Source: Notospermus geniculatus
Taxonomy: Eukaryota > Nemertea > Pilidiophora > Heteronemertea > Lineidae
Direction: 5' to 3'
DNA: 64,000 nt
Assembly: GCA_002633025.1 (NCBI GenBank)
Contig: NMRB01000372.1
Span: 176,695-240,694 of the forward strand
Shown: positions 47,096 through 57,460 of the stretch, one piece after another
Position numbering within the stretch: the stretch's first letter is position 1
Layout: every line of letters starts with the position of its first letter
Translations under genes and position numbers: made by a program
Notes under the pieces: model-generated
What the model saw: only the letters and a program-made list of their open reading frames with translations
What the model was told of the DNA's origin: nothing
Databases searched by the model: none

Positions 47096-48357
47096 CACAG
47101 GGACTTGAGGCATGCATGGCAGGGGTGGTGGGTGTTTCCGAGGTCCAAAAGCACCCACGGACAGTGTCCTGACCCCCGGGGTAATACCCCAGAAATATGT
47201 ATATATAATAACAAGGGATCTAACTCCAACTCTCAGGCAGATTGGTGTTTTTAACTTCAAATCTCGCTCACAAGAAAACCCTGACACTTATGAACGGGAA
47301 ACACAGCTATTTCCACTCAGAAATTCCTCATCTTTCAGAAAAACACAACAGTTTCACCATCAAAGGACCCTAAAGGGCCGAAAATGCCCTCGTTTCCTCG
47401 CGAGACCCCCCAAAATCACATCTTTGAAAAATTACTGGCAGGACAAAAAGTGAAATTTTCACACTGTTTATGGCTAGATCTCCGCAACCATTCAACCGAT
47501 CGGGACATTCTATATACCAATGGATAGCTAAAAACATGCACTAAACCACTAACCTGGTGTCAAAAAGATTAATCCAAATATAAAGGTGTTATCCGATGAA
47601 TTTGTCCAATTTTCGTGCAAGATTGTCAAGATATTTTCACAGGAACCACCATGCTGACAAGGAAGTCGCACTGAATACTCCATTAGTCGCTGATTGGTCG
47701 AAATAAAATCCCATTAAAGTCCAATTTAAAATGAATTTATTCCGACCAATCAGCGACGAGGGAATATTCAGTCCGGCGTCCTTGTCAGCATGGTGGTTCC
47801 TGTGAAAATATCTTGACAATCTTGCACGAAAATTGGACAAATTCATCGGATAACACCTTTATATTTGGATTAATCTTTTTGACACCAGGTTAGTGGTTTA
47901 GTGCATGTTTTTAGCTATCCATTGGTATATAGAATGTCCCGATCGGTTGAATGGTTGCGGAGATCTAGCCATAAACAGTGTGAAAATTTCACTTTTTGTC
48001 CTGCCAGTAATTTTTCAAAGATGTGATTTTGGGGGGTCTCGCGAGGAAACGAGGGCATTTTCGGCCCTTTAGGGTCCTTTCATGGTGAAACTGTTGTGTT
48101 GTTCTGAAAGATGAGGAATTTCTGAGTGGAAATAGCTGTGTTTCCCGTTCATAAGTGTCAGGGTTTTCTTGTGAGCGAGATTTGAAGTTAAAAACACCAA
48201 TCTGCCTGAGAGTTGGAGTTAGATCCCTTGTTATTATATATAGGGGGCCTACATTTTTCTGGGGTATTTTACCCCGGGGGTCAGGACACTGTCCGTGGGT
48301 GCTTTTGGACCTCGGAAACACCCACCACCCCTGCCATGCATGCCTCAAGTCCCTGTG
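47096..48357. repeat. 1.26-kb near-perfect palindrome
   Basis: Left arm 47096 to about 47712 and right arm about 47741 to 48357 are reverse complements with few differences and short indels, around an asymmetric core of about 28 bp near 47726. The ends are CACAGGGACTTGAGGCATGC and its inverse. Near-identical peptides appear from both arms (plus frame 47112-47453, minus frame 47989-48348), which is a consequence of the symmetry. No known coding domain is visible. Confidence 0.92.
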
Positions 48358-49059
48358 GTCTGATTATGTGACAGCGCCTGTGTGCATCCCATCATCAAAA
48401 CATGTCACGGTGAGTCAGGCAGATCTGACATGTCGATGTCTGACCGACGGCAGAACACCACAAATCTAACAGAAAGTATACAAATAAACATCACTTCCCA
48501 TGGTTGACATTGACGCCAAAGAAGTTAACTTCCGAATTAAACAGTATTAAACACACGGATATCTCCATTTTGATGATTCCGACAGCGTAGAGGAGACGGG
48601 AAACCACTGTTGGTTGAACGGACAGTAGCGCGGCAGGAGTGAAGCGGCTAAGACGGGTATAGACTGGTATAGACTCGGGTATAGACTGGTAGCCGGTCTT
48701 TCGATGATAGAACACATATCGCGGTTGCATCAAATCCTAGCGGTGGCTCATTGAACCAAGCCAACTCGGGTAAATGGAACGACGACGTAGCAGGGGATTC
48801 GAACAAACACGTTACCTGCGCTGGATTCTATTTTGGGCTGTCGGGGATTCCCACACCGGCAGGCTTTTTTGGCGATAAAGTCGCAAAAAACCCATCAAAT
48901 GACTACGGATTGAGCCAGTTAACGAACTTGAGCTGTATTTTGGATTCATCTAGACGTCCTGTAAGTCTTAAGGCAATCCATCGCTTATTTCGCGTGTTAT
49001 CCATCTGAAACGATGTTGCCAGAGACATTCAGAGAAAATCTGGTCCAGTAAAACCAATG
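48358..49059. other. Non-coding, nothing recognised
   Basis: No gene supported; small GTATAGACTGGTATAGACTC repeat at 48656-48690. Confidence 0.45.
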
Positions 49060-49091
49060 AAGACCGCCACCTGTGAGGTGGTGGCGGTCTT
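49060..49091. repeat. 12-bp stem hairpin
   Basis: AAGACCGCCACC and GGTGGCGGTCTT with an 8-base loop. Isolated, function unknown. Confidence 0.8.
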
Positions 49092-49146
49092 AATTAGATA
49101 CACCTATGATAAAAAATAGAGATGATCCACTCAGTTATTAGTTCAG

Positions 49147-49284
49147 GGGCCATATTTATGAAGCCTTCGCAACTTTGTGTTCACGCAAATCTATTGTTTG
49201 GCTGCACATGCCCTATTGTTCACTGACTGCCTTACAATAGATTTGCGTGAAAGCAAAGTTGCGAAGGCTTCATTAATATGGCCC
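49147..49284. mobile_element. GGGCCATATT MITE, CAG TSD
   Basis: A 138-bp element with TIRs of about 50 bp starting GGGCCATATTTATGAAGCC, flanked by CAG (49144-49146, 49285-49287). Confidence 0.85.
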
Positions 49285-49523
49285 CAGGAGTTATTGCACT
49301 TTTTGTGTTTTGGCTTTGGCCATCTGGTGGCGAAGCCAAGAATCGAATCGGACCGAAACTTAGGGGAATATCGAGTGGGCCAGAAAAAAAACTGGATTGC
49401 TATTTATCTGTACACAACTTTTATATTTTGCACATCATATTCCACAGTTTATTGGGATATGTGGTGAAAATTTCAGACGAATAGGTTAACCGCGCCAAAA
49501 CCAGCAGCGATTTCAAAATACCA

Positions 49524-50681
49524 GGGGGACCGCATAGAAACTCCACTAGTGACGCTGAATCGGTTAATGTCGTCCTGGGTACACCTCATTATTACCCTGG
49601 GTATTCTGCGTAATCCTTTTTGTTGCCCAGGATGATCCTGGGTATAAATAAGGTACCTTAACATTACCCAGTTCGAAACCCGCGCCATTTTCCACTTGCG
49701 CTCGAGTACCGCACTGTCTTATTCCAGCCCACCACGAATTTATACACGTGCATTTTGACGTGGTGATTGTCAGCAGCTGTCAGAATGGTAACTCGCGTTT
49801 AATGACCGCGATTTACAGTCGTATTTGCAATCTATTCCATCATATGGCGCGGATTTTAAAACTGGGTAATGTTAAGGTACCTTATTTGTACCCAGGACGA
49901 TCCTGGGTAACAAAAAGGATTACCCAGGATTACCCTGGGTAATAATGAGGTGTACCCAGGACGACATTAACCGATTCAGCACTAGGGACTAGCGGGGTCG
50001 GACGATAGTGAACGGAGCCTTAGCGGAGGTTCTATGCGACGACTTGTCGATAGTGAGCGCATAGAAACCCCGACAGCTAGCGGTCCGCTTGCAGTACCGA
50101 TACGGAGGACGCATAGAAATTCGCCAGGCTGTCGGCGACGCTGTCGCCAGGCCAAATCGCTGGTGGAGCTAAGAGCTCCTCCAGTGAGTCTGCTTGTAAT
50201 TGTAGAGGACCATTCGTCGACCTGTGGCGCGTAAAAGCAGATGCATTTTTTGGTTTTCGTGAAGATTTGCCTCACGGTAGAAATTTTCGTCCAAGAATAA
50301 ACCTGTACGAGGATTTTACTGATGATGAATTAATGAGAAAATATCGACAGCTAACGGCCCGCTAGCAGTAGAGGACGCATAGAAATCCGCCGGCACTGTG
50401 GGCGAGAGTAAAATGAGCGAGGTCACCGCATATCCTTGCCAAGTGGGCAAACTATTACGAAATTCCGAGAGGGGGAACAATGGTAATGCCTGTGGGGCCC
50501 ACGACGGCAGCGCGATACGCAAACTTCCAACAGCTTATCGGCGGACTTCACTAGCGGGGTCCTATCGACGGTTCTATGCGGCCTCCACAATTACCCCGAT
50601 ACGGTATCGGGCGACAAGGTCCCGCTATGGACTAGCGGGCCGTTCACTAGCGGAGTTTCTTTGCGGTCCCCCCCCCCCCCC
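49524..50681. mobile_element. Large GGGGGACCGCA inverted-repeat element
   Basis: Left GGGGGACCGCATAGAAACTC is mirrored by the right end TTTCTTTGCGGTCCCCC, running into a 14-base C tract and an N at 50682. Inside, GCATAGAAAC and CTAGCGG recur many times in both orientations (50020-50110, 50345-50390, 50560-50660). It has been entered by the Mutator-like MITE at 49554-49980. Open frames across it are shadows. Confidence 0.65.
49554..49980. mobile_element. GCTGAATCGG Mutator-like MITE, copy 2
   Basis: A 427-bp element with TIRs of over 120 bp starting GCTGAATCGGTTAATGTCG. The flanks ACTAGTGAC (49545-49553) and ACTAGGGAC (49981-49989) are a 9-bp TSD with one mismatch. The interior is in opposite orientation to copy 1. 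It sits inside the larger element 49524-50681. Confidence 0.9.
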
Positions 50682-50682
50682 N

Positions 50683-51682
50683 TCAAAATTTGCAATGCCG
50701 CTGCAGGCATTACAAACATCACACATGTCACTTCCGTGACGGAACTAAAAACAGTGCACTAAACAGTGCACTCGTCTGATTCTCTCCTCCCTCTAGTTCT
50801 TTGATTTCAAAAAAATAAAAAGACGATTGTGCATCACGAAGAGTTTATTCAATTGACAAAGAGTTTAAAGTGAGCAGTTCTTATTTCAATAAACCCCTGA
50901 CATAAAAAAGTAGACAAATACACTATACACATATTTTGTTATACAGTTCAGTAGATAAATACACGATGTACATATATTTTTATACAGTTCAATTACATCT
51001 TTGTACATTATTGTATGTACCAGGAGTATTAGAAGAACACAACATAAAGTCAGGTGTTGCCAAAACAGATTTGACTCGCACACCTGTTGTTCTGAATTCC
51101 TTTTTTGGACTCGCTTAGTGAGACTCGGAAGAAAGACCAAACTCTATAATTTTGTATCCTGGGCCGAGGATGAACATTTGACAAGAATTTCCGAGTGAAC
51201 CTCGAGTCACCTACGACTAGTGCCCTCTATTGACGGTGGTGGAGACTAATTAGCCTACTGTCAATTTGTGTCACAGGGATCACCGTCCCCCTGAAAGCCA
51301 AGTCCGGGTCCTATTGTACTGCCCGATCAACCCGCAGTTTTCCTTTTTGAAGGATTATGTCACTAACCCTGAGTGACCGATACCTTTAACAAAGTCATGT
51401 AGACATACATCTCTAGGACATTGATCCCTGTCACACCGGTTCATTCTTGCAGCGTGCACACTTTGTTTACAAATTTCAAATCCGAAAGGAAGTACAACTA
51501 CTAGTCACAGCGCCTCCTATGGCAGTAATTCTGCGGGTTCAACATTGAACACATAACTCGTTGGTACCCCTAATTGCTGGAACAGACGCCCTTCCACACA
51601 AACTCCTCAAGCGTTTTCTAAATGTCTTTATATCGTCTTCCCGGAGCACAAATCCTATTGTTCGACTAGCTACTAAACTTTC
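50683..51682. other. Non-coding
   Basis: A 55-bp direct pair with ATACAGTTCA (50940 and 50980) is seen. No gene recognised. Confidence 0.45.
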
Positions 51683-52038
51683 GCTGAAAGGGTAAATGTC
51701 GTCCTGGGTATATACAAAAATTACCCAGGATCGCAATCTTCACTAAAACAATACCTTGGGTGTAGTTTTGGAAGCCGAACATCACCCAGCATCCGCAATC
51801 TGTGCCTAGGAACGAATCCTATTCAGAAATCACGTGGAATCTCGCGGTTTCGCGTAGCTGTTCACGACATTCTTAAGACTGTCACGTGACCACGGGCGAG
51901 ACTACCTCGAATCAATGTGGCATACTACGATGCTGGGTGATGGTCGGCTAGCGAAACTACACCTAGGGTACTGTTTTGTAAAGATTGAGATCCTGGGTAA
52001 TCTTTGTATATACCCAGGACGACATTTACCCTTTTAGC
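51683..52038. mobile_element. GCTGAATCGG-type Mutator-like MITE, copy 3
   Basis: Ends GCTGAAAGGGTAAATGTCG and inverse GCTAAAAGGGTAAATGTCG, with GTCCTGGGTATATAC inside. Flanked by TAAACTTTC (51674-51682) and TAAACTTTT (52039-52047), a 9-bp TSD with one mismatch. It shares the terminal 40 bp with copies 1 and 2 but not the interior. Confidence 0.88.
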
Positions 52039-52323
52039 TAAACTTTTAGTCAGTGGTAGTGGGTCATCAATCAGCAATTCAATTTCCCATGTATGTGACC
52101 GGTATGGAATGTGCAGGCAGCGGGTGCTGGACCTCGATACTAGACTACTTGTCGCACCCCCTGTCAGCCCGGATGACAGTCGAATAGCCGACTCCATCAT
52201 CGATTTTATGTACCGGTACTTATGCCAAGACCAACCGAGTGAGGCTCATCATATCAAACTCATCATAGACTTACTGTGTACCAGTTAGGCTCATCGTGAT
52301 TACACCCCATGATTACTTACATA

Positions 52324-52790
52324 CCATAGAGTCGGTTCTATAACATCAATGCACTATATGCCGAAGTGCCGCCCCCAGTACATTATTATGTCAAAGCTTG
52401 CTTTCCCGCCTGCATTGATTGACCAATGGCGCACAGGAGAAGGCCTGGTCAGTTTCTTGCGAATAAGACATGAGGTGGTGGGGTATCACTAGGCTTTTGT
52501 TGTCAGTCAAATGCCGCAGTATACAACTTGTATCAATAAAGAATGCACTCACGCACGCAAAATCCAAAGCTTTTGTCAACCACTGACAACAGAGCCGTGG
52601 AATTCTTGAATGCATGGTGAAATGGATCTGAATTCCATGAAACCACAATCCGTAAATAGCGCCTAGTACTGACGGCCTATTCAAATCCCCGTCACGAATG
52701 TCAGTCTTGACCAACATGTGACCACTACGTAGTAAAATGGGCATTGCTAATCTTGAATTATGGATTGATGTCATAGAACCGACTCTACGG
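52324..52790. mobile_element. CCATAGAGTCGG element, TA TSD
   Basis: A 467-bp element, flanked by TA (52322-52323, 52791-52792), with TIR CCRTAGAGTCGGTTCTATRA and ACATCAAT beyond. The minus frame 52391-52774 (127 codons) lies within it. I could not tie it to a transposase family. Confidence 0.8.
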
Positions 52791-53134
52791 TATATTAGTC
52801 AGTTATACTTTACTTTCGCCTGTCTAAGGTCCCTTCATTAAGGCCCGGTCACACTTGTGCGTATATCAAGTCCTTATGGGTTCCTTATTAAAAAATTTCA
52901 ATACGCAGCGGTACGCTGAAAATTTCGAAATTTTTCGATTACTTTGATTTATGTGCGACGCACATCTGGCGTGAAAGTAACGAATTCAGCGCACCCACTG
53001 AGTATGAGGTGCGTGCGATTTGCGGGTGCAGTGCGAAACACTACCCCGTACCCGGGATGTACGGCAAGTACGCTATCTGTGCGCTACCTGTGTGTTTCTC
53101 GTACGTTACAAATAAATAAAATGCGCTGCGTGTN

Positions 53135-53781
53135 TTTTTGTTTCTGGATTTTTCACCAAAATTCCTTTGCTAGAATGAAGTTATGCCAAAATAAAGGTGA
53201 TTCAGCAAGTTACTGTCAAAATCGGCCATTTAGTTTTTGAAAAAATGACGTTTTTGTAAAGCTATGTCAACACCACTTGTCTTCCACTGCCAACAACTTA
53301 TGAGACTGTCCCTACATAATAATGCAAACCATACTTCATGTCCCTTGTGTAGGCCGTCAGTGCATACAAAATCCATAGATCTATAGAACAGCGCTGAGTC
53401 CTATGTGGCAAAAAGTGTTACATAATAATTTTTCAAATGTGTGGAGGCTTCAAACAAAGATGACAAATTATGCTACAAAGTTCTTTCTCAATGCCTGTTA
53501 CTTTTTGCAATACAATGTCATGAATAACCAGTACAGGTCACAACATTTATCTGTGCCTATACAGTGACCCATGCATGGTGTATGGTTTGCATTATTATGT
53601 AGGGACCGTCTCATAAGTTGTTGGTAGTGGAACACAAGTGGTGTTGATATAGCTTTTCAAAAACGTCAATTTCTCAAAAACTAAACGACATATTTTGGCA
53701 GTAACTTGCTAAATCACCTTTATTTTGGCATAACTTCATTCTAGCCAAGGAATTTTGGTGAAAGATCCAGAAACAAAAAAG
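53135..53781. mobile_element. Long-TIR element, arms about 200 bp
   Basis: TTTTTGTTTCTGGATTTTTC at the left and its inverse at 53760-53781. The arms run about 200 bp each (53135-53336, 53579-53781) with scattered mismatches. An N stands just before the left end. TSD cannot be read. Confidence 0.82.
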
Positions 53782-55610
53782 TTTTTTTTTGACCTTTTTT
53801 CAATGACAGATTACGCAATGAAGAAGTGAATCTTGTGCAAAAACATCGATGCCCAGTTGTAGTCAACAAGATTTCTGACCGTATGCAGAAAACCGCATTT
53901 AAATTGGTTTGATGGTTTATGAGATATTTGAGATAATCGGTGTTGATATTAATACGAACAAGACTGTACATGTCATTTTGTCTACTCTTGGAGGATTAAC
54001 TCCTCCTAGAACTGCTACAATTTTCCTTCTCTTTTTTTTCTCTTCTGTGTGTTCTTACTCTTTTTTTTCTCTTCTGTGTGTTCTTATTGTGATTATCTAA
54101 TGGTTATCACGAAATAAATGTATATACATGTATAATGGTTACCGTGGCGTGTTGCTAGGGGGTCCTATATCCGGGAGGAGGCATTTATATTGTCACACTG
54201 GCACTGGGCTTTGCCTCCTGAAATAAATATACACAATCGTTTTATTCTATTCAACAGTATTGACCAATGGCTGAGGTGTATGCTGTTATCAACGATCGGA
54301 CAAGACAAGAACTAATGGCCGTAGACGAGATAAGTCAGTCTCATTCAAGTTCTCTGTACCGTTGTCTGATTACGGCCCACTGGAGGGCGCCACGTGTTCG
54401 GCTTTTAGCTTAGTTCAAAAACTGAAGGCGTCTACTGCCCAGAAATGAACGAATACACGTGTCCTGATTCGTCTGAGCTGTAAAGTCGCACCCAGTTTCT
54501 TCATAACCTTCCATCCCCTTCTCGTGCTTGGTTCCGAGGTAGGTGTGTGACCGTAAATGACCTGAGATTCTCAGGATGCCTGAGCTGCGGCAGTCCTCGT
54601 TACCCTCGGACTTTATGCAGAAACAGACCGCCGTGTCGAGACTCGTACCATTTAATACGGATGCTATCATGGATTTTACCAAATCACTGCATCACATGCA
54701 GTAGACTGTCCCCAAATCCCACTTTCATAAACTGCTCTCAGCAGGTATATAAGTTTAGAGAAGACTGGATTAAATCCCAGAAGTTGCATGGACCGTGGAT
54801 GCACATTATTACAGGACCTCAAAAAACAAAACTCACCGAGAAAGGCATGTTATTCCCAAAGTATACATTTCATGGAAAACGAAAACCTGTAGGCCTATTT
54901 GAAGCTACAAGCTTTCTTTTGGTATCTTCATCGCCAGCATACCATTGAGTACCATCACCATGAAAACCACAGGCAAAACTCGGAAATGTTTAAATCAGTC
55001 ATTTTGATCGTCTCAGAGAATTGTTTGCAGACAGAGTACCGTAAATTGCCACCGTGGTCTCCAGTTTTCCGGTGGGTACCCCAAAAATGTGTATGCCAGT
55101 TCCAACACGGCGTCTTGCATGATCGCGAGCTAGAATGGGGTACCGTCACTGGCACACCAAAAGGAGGCTCTGAGCGTCAACCAGGTTAACTACACAAGAG
55201 TGCATGCCTTGCGATTGTTCAACGTCACCAAACGCCGTCCTCATTCTGACGTTACAAAAATTGCGTCATTCACAATCATCCATGTCGTCGATCATTTGCC
55301 GGTTGCCCCCCCCCCCCATGTACGTTTGAATCGAGCTTGTCGGAATCATGTCCGGCGTACTAGGGCTGGATAGAGCACTTGAACATTTGTAAAAACGAAC
55401 GAATGTCTTCTAAACATGGAATGCAACCATGAATTTGTCTCTCTACAACTACACAACGATGTCTCTGAAACATGTTCTTGTGGCAGGAAATGTGCCGTCA
55501 AATGCTGAGGCGTCCGGAGGGTTTTCATCATTAAACTGTATTACAATGGAAAATGAGGTGAAGATTAGAGTTCAATAATTCGTTACATACAATTATTTCA
55601 AGAAGAGAAC
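53782..55610. other. Non-coding, nothing certain
   Basis: A 27-bp TTTTTTCTCTTCTGTGTGTT unit occurs twice at 54035-54090. Frames at 54410-54682 and 54547-54948 overlap on opposite strands and have no domains. Confidence 0.5.
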
Positions 55611-56420
55611 ATAATGGAAATGATTTCAGTGCTGTAAGATCATGAGGCGGGTGAGGGTTGATGGTTGATGGTGACAATGTAAACGTTTGATGTCATGTCT
55701 TAGGATGACGATTCGATTGGTAACGTCATATTACAACCGTCAGGTGCTGCCCTCAGGCGGAGTGTATTGAAATGGCGAATTTTCAAAATAAACGCCATCG
55801 TTCTATGTTGATGATTTAAAAATTACATGTATCTGGATATAGCCTCACGATATCAATAAACAACATGACTTCCAGTAGGCCATGATCACGTGATAGATGC
55901 TCACCTCTGGGCTCATGTTTTTCCTGCCGTTTTTCGTCCACGTCAACGTTTGGCAGCACGATCCTAACTAGATCTTTAAAGCGGACTATTCGTGCCGACT
56001 CAAACATTCCACAGCACCGTTTCCGGAGCGGCCGCCGCAATGCATTTACCAGTTGTTGTTACGAATATATTATTTTTGGCTCACTTTGGAGAGACGCGAA
56101 CAATCCGCTTTAAGTGGACATCCAGCATAAGAATCCAGCATCCAGCGTAAAATAATTAGGCATCCCGGGGGGTTCGTCATCTCTACCATTACACTGTGGG
56201 GGAAAATTGGAAAATTAGGAGCTTAATCAAATCAAATGTGTAATATTTTGCATGGACTACATCGCAGGAGTGACGTCACAACCGGGAGAGTTCATGAGGC
56301 GGGTCATTGTTGATAGAAGTGACATCCTCGTCATGGACATGGAATGAAAATGAAAATATTGATTGATGACGTCATATTACACCCGTCAGGTGCTGCCCTC
56401 TGGCGGAGTGTTTTGACATC
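55610..56420. repeat. Diverged direct repeats about 630 bp apart
   Basis: CATGAGGCGGGT, then GATGGTGACA-like sequence, GACGTCATATTACAMCCGTC and AGGTGCTGCCCTCWGGCGGA occur at 55640-55775 and again at 56293-56415. The possible exon at 55905 lies between. Confidence 0.6.
55905..56007 (-). CDS. Possible first coding exon, unrecognised
   Basis: An open frame from ATG at 56007 encodes about 34 residues beginning MFESARIVRFKDLVRIVLP and ends at a consensus donor (GAG/GTGAGC, 55904-55899). The sequence upstream is GC-rich and contains a NotI-like GCGGCCGC, which could fit a promoter. No downstream exon was recognised, and the peptide has no motif I know. It may be chance. Confidence 0.18.
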
Positions 56421-57001
56421 GTTGACATACAATCATAAATCAGAAAGACAGAGTTGTCAAGCAGTCCAATCTATTAGTCCGGCCTGACATACCCACACAA
56501 TAGATAAACGTTGTCGTAGGGCCTAACCGGGCGCTTGCGAAACCTCACTAATATTTGACCGTCGTGAACTACATGTACCAAGCACATGGAAAAGTATTAA
56601 AAACTATTGGGACCAAAGTTGCTCACTTAGGCAATCTTTCTACTAATGTCAACAATTCCTCGACTTCTGTTCATCCTTGGGATTAAATGTAATTACTGTG
56701 ACTCACTTGAAGTTAACTTTGTGGTACCGGTATCAAAAAAATGGGAGGGAAAAAACAAAAGTTCAGTGACCCACATCGGAAGTTGAGGAATTCCAGTGAG
56801 GATTCCCAAATGACATGAAGGGAATTCCCTGCGCAGGTGTGAGAGAAAATTGAAAAGGTCCACTGTTCCCATTCTGCATTAATGCATCGTCGTGTAGAAA
56901 TCGGCTAACCTCTTCCTACACTCTGCAGCAAGCAGCCAGATTCCGTGTTCAACGCTTTGGGATTTTCTCGTGCGCCCAATCAGAAGCCTCTTTGCGATAA
57001 T
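56421..57001. other. Non-coding
   Basis: A GTGAGG-family terminal fragment lies near 56535. A minus-strand AATAAA at about 57000-57006 could be a polyadenylation signal but is 450 bp past the TRIM stop. Confidence 0.4.
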
Positions 57002-57216
57002 TTATTCATACGAGTACCGGGTACGCTGTTCAACTTCGTAGCGAACAACACTAGCCTGCTGGTACATAATTGACTTCCCACTGCCAGTCCTACAACAGAC
57101 TAACCATATAGTCTCTCTCCATCGAATATTGCCTTCGCGGCTTCTTTTTGAGTACCGGTACTTGTAAGTCCTTCCACGGAGAATTTGCATTCGAATAAAG
57201 TTTCATCGACCGCCAT
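57002..57216 (-). pseudogene. Helicase-like N-terminal fragment, frameshifted
   Basis: Reading from an ATG at 57216, the peptide runs MAVDETLFECKF...QKEAAKAIFDGERLYG and then stops. One base out of frame, it continues directly as LVCCRTGSGKSIMYQQASVV and ends near 57002. The combination Q-K-E-A followed by x-TGSGKS-x-x-Y-Q matches the Q motif and Walker A (motif I) spacing of RecQ/DEAD-type helicases (family knowledge). The frame change and lack of downstream helicase motifs suggest a dead fragment, perhaps from a mobile-element helicase. It lies about 250 bp downstream of the TRIM stop on the same strand. An alternative is the first exon of a real gene with a sequencing error. Confidence 0.45.
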
Positions 57217-57460
57217 CTTGTCATCATACCCGAGCTGCCGATGCAAGCTTTGACGTGATTGGTTGCTATTTTTGGGACCGGGGAAATCCTTCAACACGGA
57301 ATGTGGTTTGCTTGCGTGAAGGTCAAGGGAGGAGAAGCCGAGTCTTGACCTGAACTCAGTGAAGATGACTGTTCCCGCCGGCCCACTGTGCCCCACTCTC
57401 CCCCTACATCACGTGACACACTCATTCATGTCAGACACTCATTTTGAATGATTATAAGTC

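Noticed and set aside
47112-48348. Two similar peptides on opposite strands (113 and 119 codons)
   Set aside because: They are the two arms of one palindrome; no known domain and no sign of selection can be judged from one copy.
49060-49091. Hairpin considered as a histone-type 3' end or terminator
   Set aside because: No histone gene nearby, and the stem does not match the conserved histone stem-loop.
52391-52774. 127-codon minus frame inside the CCATAGAGTCGG element, considered as a transposase piece
   Set aside because: A faint likeness to the tail of piggyBac-type proteins was noticed, but the element has TA and not TTAA flanks, and no catalytic motif is visible.
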